From Streptomyces sp. CG 926 (lineage in GTDB: Bacteria; Actinomycetota; Actinomycetes; Streptomycetales; Streptomycetaceae), in assembly GCF_003148825.1 (NCBI RefSeq), contig NZ_QGGZ01000001.1, positions 248,001 through 312,000 on the forward strand: 64,000 nucleotides of DNA. The letters run 5' to 3'. Positions 26,405 to 34,861 of the stretch are shown in pieces. Made by a program: the position numbers and the translations under genes. Position 1 is the stretch's first letter; each line of letters starts with the position of its first letter. Under the pieces are notes generated by a model. It was not told the origin of the DNA. It saw nothing but the letters and a program-made list of their open reading frames with translations, and did no database searches.

Positions 26405-27057
26405 GGCGGTTCCCCCGACTCCGAGGACGAAGAGCTGACTGCGGACATGCAGAGCAGATGGCGGACGAGGGCGACCAGCGCCCCCGTCCCGGAGCTCGCC
26501 AGACGCGCGTCGCACCGTACGACGGGCACCTCGGGCCCGAGCCCTACCGCCTCGCGGACCTCGTCGGGCCCGTAGCGGTGACCGCCGTCGAACTCGTTGA
26601 CGGCGACGATGAAGCCGATCCCCCGCCGCTCGAAGAAGTCCACGGCGGGGAAACAGTCGGCCAGGCGGCGGGTGTCGGCCAGCACCACCGCCCCGAGCGC
26701 CCCCGCGCACAGTTCCTCCCAGAGGAACCAGAACCGGTGCTGTCCCGGGGTGCCGAAGAGGTAGAGCACATGGCGCTCGTCCAGAGTGATCCGCCCGAAG
26801 TCGAGCGCGACCGTCGTCGTGGTCTTCTCCTCGACGCCGTGCAGCGGGTCGCGGCTCGCGCCGACCCCGCTGAGGAGTTCCTCCGTGCTCAGCGGTTCGA
26901 TCTCGCTCACCGCGCCGACGAAGGTGGTCTTGCCCGCCCCGAACCCGCCCGTGACGAGGATCTTCAAGGTCGCGGGCGGCGCCGCGGCGGCCCGGGCCGG
27001 ATGCGCGGCCCGCCCGGGGGCAGGGGCGGGGGCGTCACAGTCGTTCACGTAGGCCAT
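26401..27057 (-). CDS. cvnD: Conservon GTP/ATP-binding protein CvnD
   Basis: 218 residues. A disordered N-terminal 30 residues rich in Ala/Pro precedes a small-GTPase-like fold: P-loop LVTGGFGAGKTTFVGAVSEI, switch region VEEKTTTTVALDFGRITL, LFGTPGQHRFWFLWEELCAG (the DxxG/GTPGQ motif) and AVNEFDGG in the place of NKxD. CvnD proteins act with CvnA-C as a membrane-associated G-protein-like switch that affects development and secondary metabolism. It overlaps cvnC by 23 bp and the GAF gene by 4 bp. Confidence 0.95.
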   Translation of the reverse strand: MAYVNDCDAPAPAPGRAAHPARAAAAPPATLKILVTGGFGAGKTTFVGAVSEIEPLSTEELLSGVGASRDPLHGVEEKTTTTVALDFGRITLDERHVLYLFGTPGQHRFWFLWEELCAGALGAVVLADTRRLADCFPAVDFFERRGIGFIVAVNEFDGGHRYGPDEVREAVGLGPEVPVVRCDARLASSGTGALVALVRHLLCMSAVSSSSSESGEPP

Positions 27058-27448
27058 CGAGCACCGCCAGGAGCAGGGACCGGTCGTCGGCGGCGTACGA
27101 GCCGCCGCCCGGGAACCGCGGTGCCCGCGCCATGACGGCCCCGTGTTCCATCAGATCGGACAGCAGCACCTTCACCACGACGGCGGGCAGCCGCAACTGC
27201 CCGGCCACCTCGGCGACGGTGACACCGGAGGCGCCCGCGCACATCCGCAGGGCCAGGGTGTGCTCGGTCCCGAGCGGGACGTGCGGCCTCACCCCGGTCG
27301 CGGTCACCAGCGAGAGCAGGTCGAGCGTGAAGCCCGGCCGGGTCCGCCCCCCGCTGGCGGTGTACGGGCGCATCACGCGGCCCGCCGTGTCGTCGAGCCA
27401 CGGTGTGTCCCGTCCCTTCGCGTACGCCCCCGTCCCGCGGGACCTCAT
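27035..27448 (-). CDS. cvnC: Conservon protein CvnC (DUF742)
   Basis: 137 residues from the ATG at 27448, overlapping the cvnB stop by 4 bp. The DUF742 domain is clear: RVMRPYTASGGRTRPGFTLD, LLSLVTATG, HTLALRMCAGASGVTVAEVA, GQLRLPAVVVKVLLSDLMEH, a winged-helix-like region. It is the third partner in the four-protein conservon complex; its biochemical role is not established. It overlaps cvnD by 23 bp. Confidence 0.95.
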   Translation of the reverse strand: MRSRGTGAYAKGRDTPWLDDTAGRVMRPYTASGGRTRPGFTLDLLSLVTATGVRPHVPLGTEHTLALRMCAGASGVTVAEVAGQLRLPAVVVKVLLSDLMEHGAVMARAPRFPGGGSYAADDRSLLLAVLDGLRERL

Positions 27449-27921
27449 CGCTCCACGTCGGCGGCGGGCCGTCGCGGCGGGGCCGCGAGGTACGGACGCA
27501 CGCTCTTGACCAGCATCGCCATCTCGTAGCCGAGCACCCCGGCGTCGGCCTCCCGGTCGGCGAGGACGGCCAGGCAGGTACCGGATCCGGCGGCGGAGAC
27601 GAAGACGAGCGCGGTGTCGAGTTCGACCACGACCTGTCGTACCTCGGCGCCGTCCGCGAAGCGGGAGCCGGCGCTGCGGCCCAGTGAGTACAGCCCTGAG
27701 GCGAGGGCGGCCAGGTGGTCGGCGCTGTCGGCGTCCAGTCCGTGCACGCAGGTCACGAGCCCGTCGGCGGTGAGGATCACGGCGCTTCGCGTGTACGGCA
27801 CGCGCTGCACCAGGCCGCTGAGCAGCCAATCGAGGTCGGAGAGCCGGCTGCCGGTCTTCGTCGCCACTTCGCCGCCCATGGGGGTGCGCTCCTTGCTGAT
27901 GAGGTGAGGGGTCGGGGTCAT
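27445..27921 (-). CDS. cvnB: Conservon roadblock/LC7 protein CvnB
   Basis: 158 residues from the ATG at 27921, overlapping the cvnA stop (ATGA); a second possible start is 14 codons in (27879). It is a roadblock/LC7 fold: SDLDWLLSGLVQRVPYTRSA, VILTADGLVTCVHGLDADSA, LAALASGLYSLGRSAG, VVVELDTALVFVSAAGSGTC. Such proteins are often GTPase-activating partners of MglA-like GTPases, here CvnD. Regulation and partners are inferred from the operon. Confidence 0.95.
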   Translation of the reverse strand: MTPTPHLISKERTPMGGEVATKTGSRLSDLDWLLSGLVQRVPYTRSAVILTADGLVTCVHGLDADSADHLAALASGLYSLGRSAGSRFADGAEVRQVVVELDTALVFVSAAGSGTCLAVLADREADAGVLGYEMAMLVKSVRPYLAAPPRRPAADVER

Positions 27922-29798
27922 ACCTGGTTCTCCGACTGGGCGAGGCCGAAACCCCGTTGGAAGGCGGCCATCAGGCCCGGGTCGTGCACCGGCTGCTCGG
28001 GGTCCGCGGCCCGCCGGGGGGCGGGGGCCTCGCGGAGCTGGGGTGCGAGGTGCTCCTGGGCCCGGCGCCGGGGCAGCCGCGGCCGGTCACCCGAGTCCGG
28101 TACGCCGGGTACGTCGAGTACGTCGGGTACGGAACCGGGCGCGGGCTGCGCTTCGGGCTCGGGCGCCGACCAGGCCACGGCTCCGGTCGACGGGCCCGGG
28201 GCGGGCCCGCCCCGCGGATCGGCTACGGGCGCCGACCAGGCCACCGCTCCGAGGCCGTCCGCCTCCGCGGACCGGGGTGCGGGCAGGGGCGCGGGGTGGG
28301 ACCCCGGCCGGGGCTCCGGCCGGGGGCGGGGCACGGGGGTGGACGGGGAGGGGGAGGGGGACGCCGACGCGGGTGCGGCGGCGGGTGCGGATGCGGCGGG
28401 TGCGGGTGCGGACGCCGGTGCTGCGTGCGGCTCGGGGTCGTGCGGGGCGGCGGCTCCCGGGCCCCCAGACGCCTGCCATCCCTCGGGCAGGGGCGCCGGC
28501 GGGGGCATCCGTACGGGCTCCAGCGGCGGCGTCGCCGCCCCCTGCCCGCTCCCCCACGAGGTGGCCCGCGAGCCCCCCGCCGCGTCGGCCGCAGTGGGCG
28601 CCTCGGCGCCCAGCAGCTCCTGCGGCAGGACCAGCACGGCGAGCACGCCACCGTAGATGTTCGACTTGAGCTCGACGGCGATCCCGTGCCGGCGGGCCAA
28701 CGCCGCCACCACGAACAAGCCGATCCGGCCGTCCGCCAGCAGGTTCCGGACGCTGATCCGGTCCGGGTCGGCGAGCAGGGCGTTCATCCGGTGCTGTTCC
28801 TCGGCCGGCATGCCCAGCCCCCGGTCCTCCACCTCGACGGCGATCCCGGCGGTGACCCGCTCGGCACGCAGCACCACATCGGTGTCGGGCGCGGAGAAGA
28901 CCGTGGCGTTCTCGACCAGTTCGGCCAGCAGGTGCACCACGTCCGCGACGGCGTGTCCGCGCACGCTGCCGCCGGCCGGGGGCACGACCTTGACCCGGGT
29001 GTACTGCTCGACCTCCGCGACCGAGGAGCGGAGCACCTCGCTCAGGTCGATGGGCCTGGTCCACTGGCGGCGGGAGGCGGCGCCGCCCAGTACGGCCAGG
29101 TTCTCGGCGTGGCGGCGGATGCGGGTGGCGAGGTGGTCGACGTGGAAGAGCTCCTTGAGCAGGTCCGGGTCCTCGACCGTGTCCTCCAGCTCGTCCAGCA
29201 GCGAGATCTCCCGGTGCACGAGGGACTGGAGCCGGCGCGCGAGGTTGACGAAGACCTCGACCTTGCGCTCGCTGTCGGTCGGGGCGGCCGGTCCGGCCAA
29301 CCGCAGGAGGGTCGTGTGCGCCTCCTCGCGGGCACCGCGCAGCTCCTGCGAGAGCAGCCAGAACTCGTCCATCCCGGCCGGGTCCCCGCCGGGCGGCGGC
29401 GTGCTCGGTCCGCCCCGCACCGGCCGGGGCGGGGTCTCGCCCCGTTCCAGCCGGTCGGCGGCCGTGCGCAGCTCGCCCCGGCCGCGCACGCTGGAGCGGC
29501 GCAGCGCCTCGCACCGGTCCCGTACGGCCTTACCGGCGCGCTGGGCCCCGAGCAGGGCCGCGGCAAGGGCGCCCACCACGAGGAGGGCGCAGCCGGTGAG
29601 CACCGGCCACAGTCGGGCGTCGCGGTCGCCGGCTCCCCCGCCGAGCTGGAGGGTGAAGATCACCGCGGCGGCTCCGCTGAGCGCGGCGGCGAGCGTGGGC
29701 AGTACGGCGGCGCGCACCAGCAGGGGGCGTATCTGCCGGCTGGGACCGGTGACGGCGTGTCTCGACGGTGCGTGGCGGGCGGCGCGGAGTCCGGACAT
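27918..29798 (-). CDS. cvnA: Conservon sensor-kinase-like membrane protein CvnA
   Basis: 626 residues from the ATG at 29798. Two membrane segments (LLVRAAVLPTLAAALSGAAA; LWPVLTGCALLVVGALAAAL) are followed by a coiled region and an HATPase_c domain: LLAELVENATVFSAPDTDVV (N box), IAVEVEDRGLGMPAEEQHRM (G1) and DGRIGLFVVAALARRHGIAV (G2). The DHp region (FHVDHLATRIRRHAENLAVL) has the unusual H-x-x-T-R-x-R-R-x-x-x-N form shared by CvnA proteins. A 200-residue Pro/Ala/Gly-rich disordered tail ends the protein. It is probably the sensor of the conservon. Confidence 0.95.
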   Translation of the reverse strand: MSGLRAARHAPSRHAVTGPSRQIRPLLVRAAVLPTLAAALSGAAAVIFTLQLGGGAGDRDARLWPVLTGCALLVVGALAAALLGAQRAGKAVRDRCEALRRSSVRGRGELRTAADRLERGETPPRPVRGGPSTPPPGGDPAGMDEFWLLSQELRGAREEAHTTLLRLAGPAAPTDSERKVEVFVNLARRLQSLVHREISLLDELEDTVEDPDLLKELFHVDHLATRIRRHAENLAVLGGAASRRQWTRPIDLSEVLRSSVAEVEQYTRVKVVPPAGGSVRGHAVADVVHLLAELVENATVFSAPDTDVVLRAERVTAGIAVEVEDRGLGMPAEEQHRMNALLADPDRISVRNLLADGRIGLFVVAALARRHGIAVELKSNIYGGVLAVLVLPQELLGAEAPTAADAAGGSRATSWGSGQGAATPPLEPVRMPPPAPLPEGWQASGGPGAAAPHDPEPHAAPASAPAPAASAPAAAPASASPSPSPSTPVPRPRPEPRPGSHPAPLPAPRSAEADGLGAVAWSAPVADPRGGPAPGPSTGAVAWSAPEPEAQPAPGSVPDVLDVPGVPDSGDRPRLPRRRAQEHLAPQLREAPAPRRAADPEQPVHDPGLMAAFQRGFGLAQSENQV

Positions 29799-30039
29799 CT
29801 GCGTCCTCGGTACGTGGGGCCCGGCCCCCAGCGTTCCCGGGGCCCGGTGTTGATCACCGAATACCCACGCTAGACCCCACCGCAGCACCCCGGACTGCCA
29901 GTTGGCGAACTTCGCGGGGGTGCTTCCCGCTCCCGGTGGAGCGCTCGTACAGCAGCCCGAATGCGCCGGTCAGGCCCTGGGAGCGCCCCGGCGCCGCCCC
30001 ACGGCAGCCGGGTCGATCGGGAAGCGGGGCCCGGACGAC

Positions 30040-30118
30040 CGGTCCGGACGACGGACCCGGGCAGCGGGCCCGGGCAACGGATCCGGGCAGCGGACCCGGG
30101 CAGCGGACCCGGACGACC
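30040..30118. repeat. Low-complexity imperfect tandem repeats in the gap before cvnA
   Basis: About six imperfect 12-13 bp units of the type GGACCCGGGCAGC lie in the 373-bp gap 29799-30171. The gap also holds the cvnA promoter side (29799-30000, no clear motif) and the terminator at 30121-30148. Confidence 0.65.
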
Positions 30119-30120
30119 GG

Positions 30121-30148
30121 CGGCCGCCCCGACGTGCCGGGGCGGCCG
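30121..30148 (-). terminator. Hairpin terminator after the metallo-hydrolase gene
   Basis: CGGCCGCCCC (30121-30130) pairs perfectly with GGGGCGGCCG (30139-30148) around an 8-base loop, 23 bp past the stop of the metallo-beta-lactamase-fold gene. Confidence 0.7.
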
Positions 30149-30171
30149 TGAGCTCCGTCCGGGCCCGTTCG

Positions 30172-31413
30172 CTACGACCCGACGGACTCCTGCTTCTCCT
30201 GGCCGCCCGCTGCCGCGGATCCCACCCGGGCCGCCGTCCCCGCCACCGACCCGGCGGCCGGCGTGGGTACGGCCGAGGGGCCGTCGACCCGGCCGCCCGC
30301 CGGCGTCCCGGCGACGAAGGGCCGCCACCAGGGCAGACGCGGGGCGTCGGCGGCGTTCGGCTCGAAGGGCTGACCCGGGATCGGCAGCGCGACGGCCGCT
30401 CCGGCCCCGTCGGCCGCGGCCAGCGTGCCCTCGCCCGGCTCGTCCCACGGGTGCAGGGCCAGGTTGAAGGTGCCCCAGTGGATCGGCAGCATCGTGCCGT
30501 GGGGGGTGCCGCCCTGCAGGTCGAGGTGGGCGCGCATGCCTTCCTCGGGCGTCATGTGGATGTCGGGCCAGTACTCCGAATACGCACCGATCTGGATCAT
30601 GGTGGCGTCGAAGGGCCCGTGCTCGGCGCCGATCTCCTCGAATCCGGGGAAGTAGCCGGTGTCCCCGCTGTGGTAGATCCGGTGCTCGTCGCCCGCGACG
30701 ACCCACGAAGCCCACAGGGTGTGCTGCTGGTTGCGCAGGCCACGGCCGCAGAAGTGCCGGGCGGGGGTGGCCGTCAGGGTGAGACCGGCGACCTTGGTGC
30801 TCTCGTTCCAGTCCAGCTCGCGCAGCCGGTCGGCCGGTACTCCCCAACGCTCCAGGTGCGCGCCGACGCCCAGCGGAACGGCGAAGACCGTGTCCGTACC
30901 GGCGAGCGCCTTGATCGTCGGCAGGTCGAGGTGGTCGTAGTGGTCGTGCGAGATGACCACGACGTCGACCCGGCCGAGCGAGGCCAGCGGGACCGGGACC
31001 GGGTGCAGCCGCTTGGGTCCGGCGAAGGGGAAGGGGGAGCACCGCTCGCCCCACACCGGGTCGAACAGCACCCGGCGCCCGTCGATCTCCGCGAGCACGC
31101 TGGAGTGGCCCATCCAGGTCAGTCGCAGGCCGCTCGCGGGCGGCTTCGCCAGGTCCGCGAGGGTCGTCGGATGGACGGGGATCGGCGCCGCGGGGCTGCG
31201 CCGCACCCGCTGCTCCCGGTGGAAGTAGATCTTGGCGAACTCCGCCATCGAGCCCGAGGGCCGATTCCGGGCCCCGACCGGGTTCTGGAAGACGCCGTCG
31301 GCGAAGTTCGGCGAGCGGCGGATCCGCTCCAGCCGGGCACCGGACGGGTCCGCACCGAAGGCTTCGGGCCGCAGGGCACGCAGCCGCGGACGCAAGGGAC
31401 GGGAGCCGGTCAA
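30172..31413 (-). CDS. Metallo-beta-lactamase-fold hydrolase, NAPE-PLD/UlaG-like
   Basis: 413 residues. The TTG at 31413 is taken as start because GGAGG lies 6 bases upstream and family similarity begins at once (RPRLRALRPEAFGADPSGAR). The metal site is VVVISHDHYDHLD (His156, His158, Asp160, His161), with later ligands in HFCGRG, YHSGDTGYFPGF and MLPIHWGTFNL. The order and the N-terminal FQNPVGARNRPS segment resemble NAPE-PLD-like and UlaG-like enzymes. It may act on a phosphodiester lipid or a lactone; the substrate is unknown. The C-terminal 70 residues are low-complexity. Confidence 0.88.
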   Translation of the reverse strand: MTGSRPLRPRLRALRPEAFGADPSGARLERIRRSPNFADGVFQNPVGARNRPSGSMAEFAKIYFHREQRVRRSPAAPIPVHPTTLADLAKPPASGLRLTWMGHSSVLAEIDGRRVLFDPVWGERCSPFPFAGPKRLHPVPVPLASLGRVDVVVISHDHYDHLDLPTIKALAGTDTVFAVPLGVGAHLERWGVPADRLRELDWNESTKVAGLTLTATPARHFCGRGLRNQQHTLWASWVVAGDEHRIYHSGDTGYFPGFEEIGAEHGPFDATMIQIGAYSEYWPDIHMTPEEGMRAHLDLQGGTPHGTMLPIHWGTFNLALHPWDEPGEGTLAAADGAGAAVALPIPGQPFEPNAADAPRLPWWRPFVAGTPAGGRVDGPSAVPTPAAGSVAGTAARVGSAAAGGQEKQESVGS

Positions 31414-31535
31414 AGCGCCTCCAGGGAGGATGGGGTCAGGACGGTCGTCGCTCTACGACCATCCCAACGCACACCGACCCCGAAGGATTCCGCTTCCGGC
31501 TCCCGCACCCGCCGGGAAGTGTCGCGGACACTCCC

Positions 31536-31603
31536 GGGCCGTCTCCCGCCGATCTTGCCGGCCCATGACCGCCCGGCGCCCGGCAGGATCCGGAACGGCC
31601 GAC
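31536..31603. repeat. Palindromic repeat family, member C
   Basis: Arms near 31538-31561 (GGCCGTCTCCCGCCGATC then TTGCCGG) and 31580-31601 (CCGGCAGGATCCGGAACGGC) are related to the arms at 12244-12304 and 23904-23930. The right arm abuts the TAG stop (31604-31606) of the SGNH hydrolase gene on the minus strand, so it can also act as its terminator. Confidence 0.65.
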
Positions 31604-32389
31604 CTAGAGCGGCAGCAGGTCCGGCCGCTTCGCCTCCACGTGGTCCCCGGAGGATTCCCCGCGCAGCCGGCGGCCGATCCACGGCGCGAGGTGCTCGCGC
31701 GCCCACTGGATGTTGTCCCGGGTCACGTCCACCGAGCCGCGCGGCCGCTCCGGCGGCCACGGCTGGTCGGGGTCGGCCGGCACGTCCAGCCCGAGCACCT
31801 GGGCGGCGCGCAGCGCGACCCGGGTGTGTCCCTCGGGCGAGAGGTGCAGCCGGTCGGTGTCCCAGGCCCGTCGGTCCTGTACGGACTTCAGCGACCAGAG
31901 GTCGAGCACCGGGCAGTCGTAGCGGTCGGCGATGGCGCGGACGTGCGCGCTGTACGTCGCCACCTTGCCGCGCAGGTGCTTGAGCACCGGTACGCCCCGG
32001 GTGTCGAAGCCGGTGGTGATCATGACCTGTCCGACGGCCCCGGTGAGGTCGGCCACGGCCGCCTCGAACCGCTCCGCCACGTCGTCCGGGTCGGTCCCGG
32101 GCCGGATGATGTCGTTGCCGCCCGCACAGAAGGTCACCAGGTCCGGTGCGAGGGCCTTGGCTCTCGGGAGCTGGTCGGCCACGATCTGGTCGAGAAGCTT
32201 CCCCCGCACGGCCAGATTCGCATACCGGAAGTCATGCTCTTCGCGCTGATCGGATAGGAGCACGGCGAGCCGGTCCGCCCAGCCGAGATAAGAATCCCCG
32301 GGTCCCGGGTCCCCCACACCCTCGGTGAAGCTGTCCCCGATCGCCGCGTACGAGCCGATGGTCTTGAGTTTCGTCGTCGTCGCTGCCAC
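31604..32389 (-). CDS. SGNH/GDSL hydrolase
   Basis: 261 residues from a GTG at 32389. SGNH blocks are in order: block I YAAIGDSFTEGVGDPG (Ser20 nucleophile), block II around ANLAVRGKLLDQ (Gly), block III FCAGGNDIIRPG (Asn), block V DRLHLSPEGHTRVAL (Asp and His). There is no signal peptide, so it should act in the cytoplasm on an ester or acyl thioester. A Pro-rich stretch and a basic C-terminal tail (RRLRGESSGDHVEAKRPDLL) are typical of the Streptomyces group. Single gene; ends in TAG next to a palindromic repeat. Confidence 0.92.
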   Translation of the reverse strand: MAATTTKLKTIGSYAAIGDSFTEGVGDPGPGDSYLGWADRLAVLLSDQREEHDFRYANLAVRGKLLDQIVADQLPRAKALAPDLVTFCAGGNDIIRPGTDPDDVAERFEAAVADLTGAVGQVMITTGFDTRGVPVLKHLRGKVATYSAHVRAIADRYDCPVLDLWSLKSVQDRRAWDTDRLHLSPEGHTRVALRAAQVLGLDVPADPDQPWPPERPRGSVDVTRDNIQWAREHLAPWIGRRLRGESSGDHVEAKRPDLLPL

Positions 32390-32487
32390 GAAAGACCATC
32401 CTTCACTCCCGCAAGCAACCTACGCCAACGTAATAAGGGGTTGACGGACCGTGATCTCTACCACGCGGGAGATAAGGAATAAGTACA

Positions 32488-32524
32488 CGTGAGGCCGGGA
32501 CCCCCCTCGGGTCCCGGCCTCACG
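32488..32524 (-). terminator. Strong hairpin terminator of the M23 peptidase gene
   Basis: CGTGAGGCCGGGACCC (32488-32503) and GGGTCCCGGCCTCACG (32509-32524) form a perfect 16-bp stem with a 5-base loop, 29 bp past the stop codon. Confidence 0.85.
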
Positions 32525-32552
32525 CGTGTCGGTGGTCCGACGGCGGGTGCCG

Positions 32553-33527
32553 TCAGAGGCTCGCGCCGTTGGCGCGGAGGTAGGCGATCGGGTCCATGTC
32601 CGAGCCGTAGGACGGGGTCGAACGGATCTCGAAGTGCAGGTGGGGGCCGGTCGAGTTGCCGGTGGAGCCGGAGAGGCCGATGGCCTGGCCGGCGGTGACG
32701 CTCTGGCCGGAGGAGACGGAGAGCTGGGAGAGGTGGGCGTACTGGGAGTACTTGCCGTCCGCGTGCCGGATGACGATCTCGTTGCCGTACGAGCCGCTCC
32801 AGCCGGCGGAGACCACGGTGCCCGCGCCGACCGCCTTGACGGTGGTGCCCATGCTCGCGATGAAGTCGACGCCGGTGTGGTAGCCGGAGGACCACATGCT
32901 GCCGGCGACCTTGTACTGGGTGGAGATGCCACCGCCGACCGGGGCCACGAAGCCGGCGGCGGACCGCGGGGCGGCGGCGGGGGCCTCGGCCTGGGGCTCG
33001 GCGGCGGCCTCCGGCTGCGCCGGGGCGGCCTGCTCGGCGTGCTCGCGACCCGGCTTCGGCGCGGCCTGCTCGGCCGGCTTCGCGTCGGCCTCGGCCTCCG
33101 CCTGGGGGGCCGGGGCGGCCTCGGCCTCGGACGGAGCCGGCTCGCCGGGACCGCCGAGGTGGAGCTTCAGGCCGGGGTGGATCAGCGACGGGTTGCCACC
33201 GACGGCCTCGCGGTTGTCGGCGTACAGCTGCTCCCAGCCGCCGGACAGGTGGCGCTCGGCGGCGATCTTGGAGAGGTAGTCGCCCGGCACGACGGTGTAG
33301 ACGGTCTGGGCGGTCTGCACGGCGGCGGGCGCCGAACGGAGAGCGAGGGGAGCCTGCGTCGCCACCGCGGGGGTCACCGCGGGGGCGGCGGTCGGGGCGC
33401 CGGCCGCGTGGGCGCCGGCGGCACCGATCAGCGGCAGCGCGAGGGCCGCGCCACCGGTTCCGGCGACGGCGAAACCGCGGGAAAGGGAAAGGGACTTGGG
33501 ACGGCGGTGCTTACCCTTTGCAGGCAT
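32553..33527 (-). CDS. Secreted LysM/M23 peptidoglycan endopeptidase
   Basis: 324 residues. A signal peptide (basic MPAKGKHRRPKSLSLSRG, then GFAVAGTGGAALALPLIG, cleavage near AHA-AGA at 41) is followed by a LysM domain (77-124; YTVVPGDYLSKIAAERHLSG), an Ala/Glu/Pro-rich linker (127-188) and an M23 domain (from 195). Zinc residues are His217 and Asp221 (YHTGVDFIAS) and His298 in GPHLHFEIR. It should cut peptide cross-links of the cell wall. Its leader holds a c-di-AMP (ydaO-type) riboswitch, which ties it to osmotic/wall control as in other Streptomyces wall hydrolases. Confidence 0.95.
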   Translation of the reverse strand: MPAKGKHRRPKSLSLSRGFAVAGTGGAALALPLIGAAGAHAAGAPTAAPAVTPAVATQAPLALRSAPAAVQTAQTVYTVVPGDYLSKIAAERHLSGGWEQLYADNREAVGGNPSLIHPGLKLHLGGPGEPAPSEAEAAPAPQAEAEADAKPAEQAAPKPGREHAEQAAPAQPEAAAEPQAEAPAAAPRSAAGFVAPVGGGISTQYKVAGSMWSSGYHTGVDFIASMGTTVKAVGAGTVVSAGWSGSYGNEIVIRHADGKYSQYAHLSQLSVSSGQSVTAGQAIGLSGSTGNSTGPHLHFEIRSTPSYGSDMDPIAYLRANGASL

Positions 33528-33535
33528 GACGAATT

Positions 33536-33700
33536 CCTCTCCGGCGCCTGCGAGGTGAGCTGTCGGGTTCGGACTGGAGATGTCCGGCCGTACATGTACG
33601 GAACATGAACGACTTCACCCCGAGCCGTCCCGGTGAAAAGATCTCCGGAACAGCGGCTTACCTGGTTCCCCCGCTCCTGCCGCGCGAATAGGTCGGATGC
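33536..33700 (-). promoter_or_regulatory. ydaO-type c-di-AMP riboswitch upstream of the M23 peptidase
   Basis: Read on the minus strand, the leader has conserved aptamer blocks: AGGAGCGGGGGAACCAGG near its 5' side, CTCGGGGTGAAGTC in the middle, and CCGAACCCGACAGCTCACC then TCGCAGGCG and CGGAGAGG just before the start codon. This order and sequence match ydaO/yuaA aptamers of actinobacterial wall-hydrolase genes. The 3' end of the aptamer overlaps the likely ribosome site, so translation control is possible. Upstream, 33701-34020 holds the promoters of this gene and of the phosphatase; no other motif was found there. Confidence 0.85.
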
Positions 33701-34020
33701 GGTTTCCGGGAGGCGGCAGGATTTGGCGGTCCACCCGGATCGATCGCGAAGGTAATCCCTTGCGGCCGCACGGAACAAGCCGCGAATTCCCTGACGGAAT
33801 AACAGGGATGAGGGAGCGACGGAACGACCGTCACCCTCCGTCCATTCCGCACCGCCAACAGCCCCTCCGACGGGGCCATTCACCTTTGACGATCAGGCAC
33901 TCACGGTCACCGTATGATCTGGCTCACGGGGGCGTACCCGATCTCGCCTCCGGATATGGCAAGTTGGCGCCAAGTAGTGTAATTCGGACAGAGGACCCAC
34001 CACGTGGCGGAGGAGTTGCT

Positions 34021-34812
34021 TTGACCCAGCAGATACAGGAGCCGGAGCTGTCCGGAGTGCGCAATTTCCGCGATGTGGGCGGATTGCCGACTTCTGACGG
34101 ACGAACGGTCAGGACGGGACGACTGTACCGAAGCGGACATCTCGCACATGCCACCGAAAGCGATGCAGAGTTCCTCGCATCGCTCGGGCTCCACACCATC
34201 TTCGACTTCCGCAACGTCGCCGACCACGCGCTGGAGGGGCCGGACGTCGAGCTGCCCGGCGTCCGGAACGTCAACATCCCGCTCTCGGACCCGGCCGACG
34301 GCCGGGAGTTCTGGCGGCTGGTCCGCGACGGGGACCTCGTCCAGCTGCGCGAGATCCTGGGCGACGGCAAGGCCGCGGCCCGGATGTCGAACTCGTACCG
34401 CGGGATCATCCGGCAGCGCACCGCCGAGCACAGCCGGGTCGTGCACGCCCTCGCCGAGGACAGCGTCCCCGCGCTCATGCACTGCGCGGCCGGCAAGGAC
34501 CGGGCCGGCCTGTCGATCGCCGTCACCCTGCTCGCGCTGGGCGTCGAGCGCGCGGCGATCGTGACGGACTACCTGGAGTCGAACGCCCCGCACCGCCGCT
34601 ATCGCGTACGCCGCACCGACGAGTCGGCGGGTGCCCGCTCCCCCGAGGTGATGGAGCTGCTCGCGCCGCTCTTCGACGCCCGCGCCGAGTACCTGGTGGC
34701 CGCCTTCGACACCATCGACGAGGTGTGGGGCGGGGTGGACCGCTACCTGGCGGAGGGCCTCGGGCTGACGCCCGAGACCCTCGACCGACTGCGCGACCGG
34801 CTCCTCGTCTGA
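34021..34812 (+). CDS. Tyrosine-protein phosphatase (Y_phosphatase3 type)
   Basis: 263 residues from a TTG at 34021, with GGAGGAG upstream and family similarity starting soon after (SGVRNFRDVGGLPTSDGRTV). The signature MHCAAGKDRAG (Cys155 to Arg161) is the P-loop of the PtpB/IphP-like dual-specificity group. RTGRLYRSGHL and FDFRNVADHALEGPD are the matching upstream segments. It should remove phosphate from Tyr/Ser or from phosphoinositides; the target is not known. Cytoplasmic, single gene, convergent with the hopanoid operon. Confidence 0.92.
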   Translation: MTQQIQEPELSGVRNFRDVGGLPTSDGRTVRTGRLYRSGHLAHATESDAEFLASLGLHTIFDFRNVADHALEGPDVELPGVRNVNIPLSDPADGREFWRLVRDGDLVQLREILGDGKAAARMSNSYRGIIRQRTAEHSRVVHALAEDSVPALMHCAAGKDRAGLSIAVTLLALGVERAAIVTDYLESNAPHRRYRVRRTDESAGARSPEVMELLAPLFDARAEYLVAAFDTIDEVWGGVDRYLAEGLGLTPETLDRLRDRLLV

Positions 34813-34819
34813 CGCGGAC

Positions 34820-34842
34820 GGGAACCGGCCCGACCGGTTCCC
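34820..34842. terminator. Bidirectional terminator between phosphatase and hopanoid operon
   Basis: GGGAACCGG (34820-34828) and CCGGTTCCC (34834-34842) form a perfect 9-bp stem with a 5-base loop between two convergent stop codons. Confidence 0.7.
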
Positions 34843-34861
34843 CCACGGGGTGGGCGGGCCG

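Noticed and set aside
30040..30118. Repeats before cvnA considered as regulator-binding iterons
   Set aside because: Units are irregular, GC-only and lie past the terminator of the neighbouring gene; low-complexity drift explains them better.
33886..33915. TTGACG...TATGAT considered as a promoter for the phosphatase gene
   Set aside because: The spacing is about 21 bp, too long for a normal sigma-70-type promoter.
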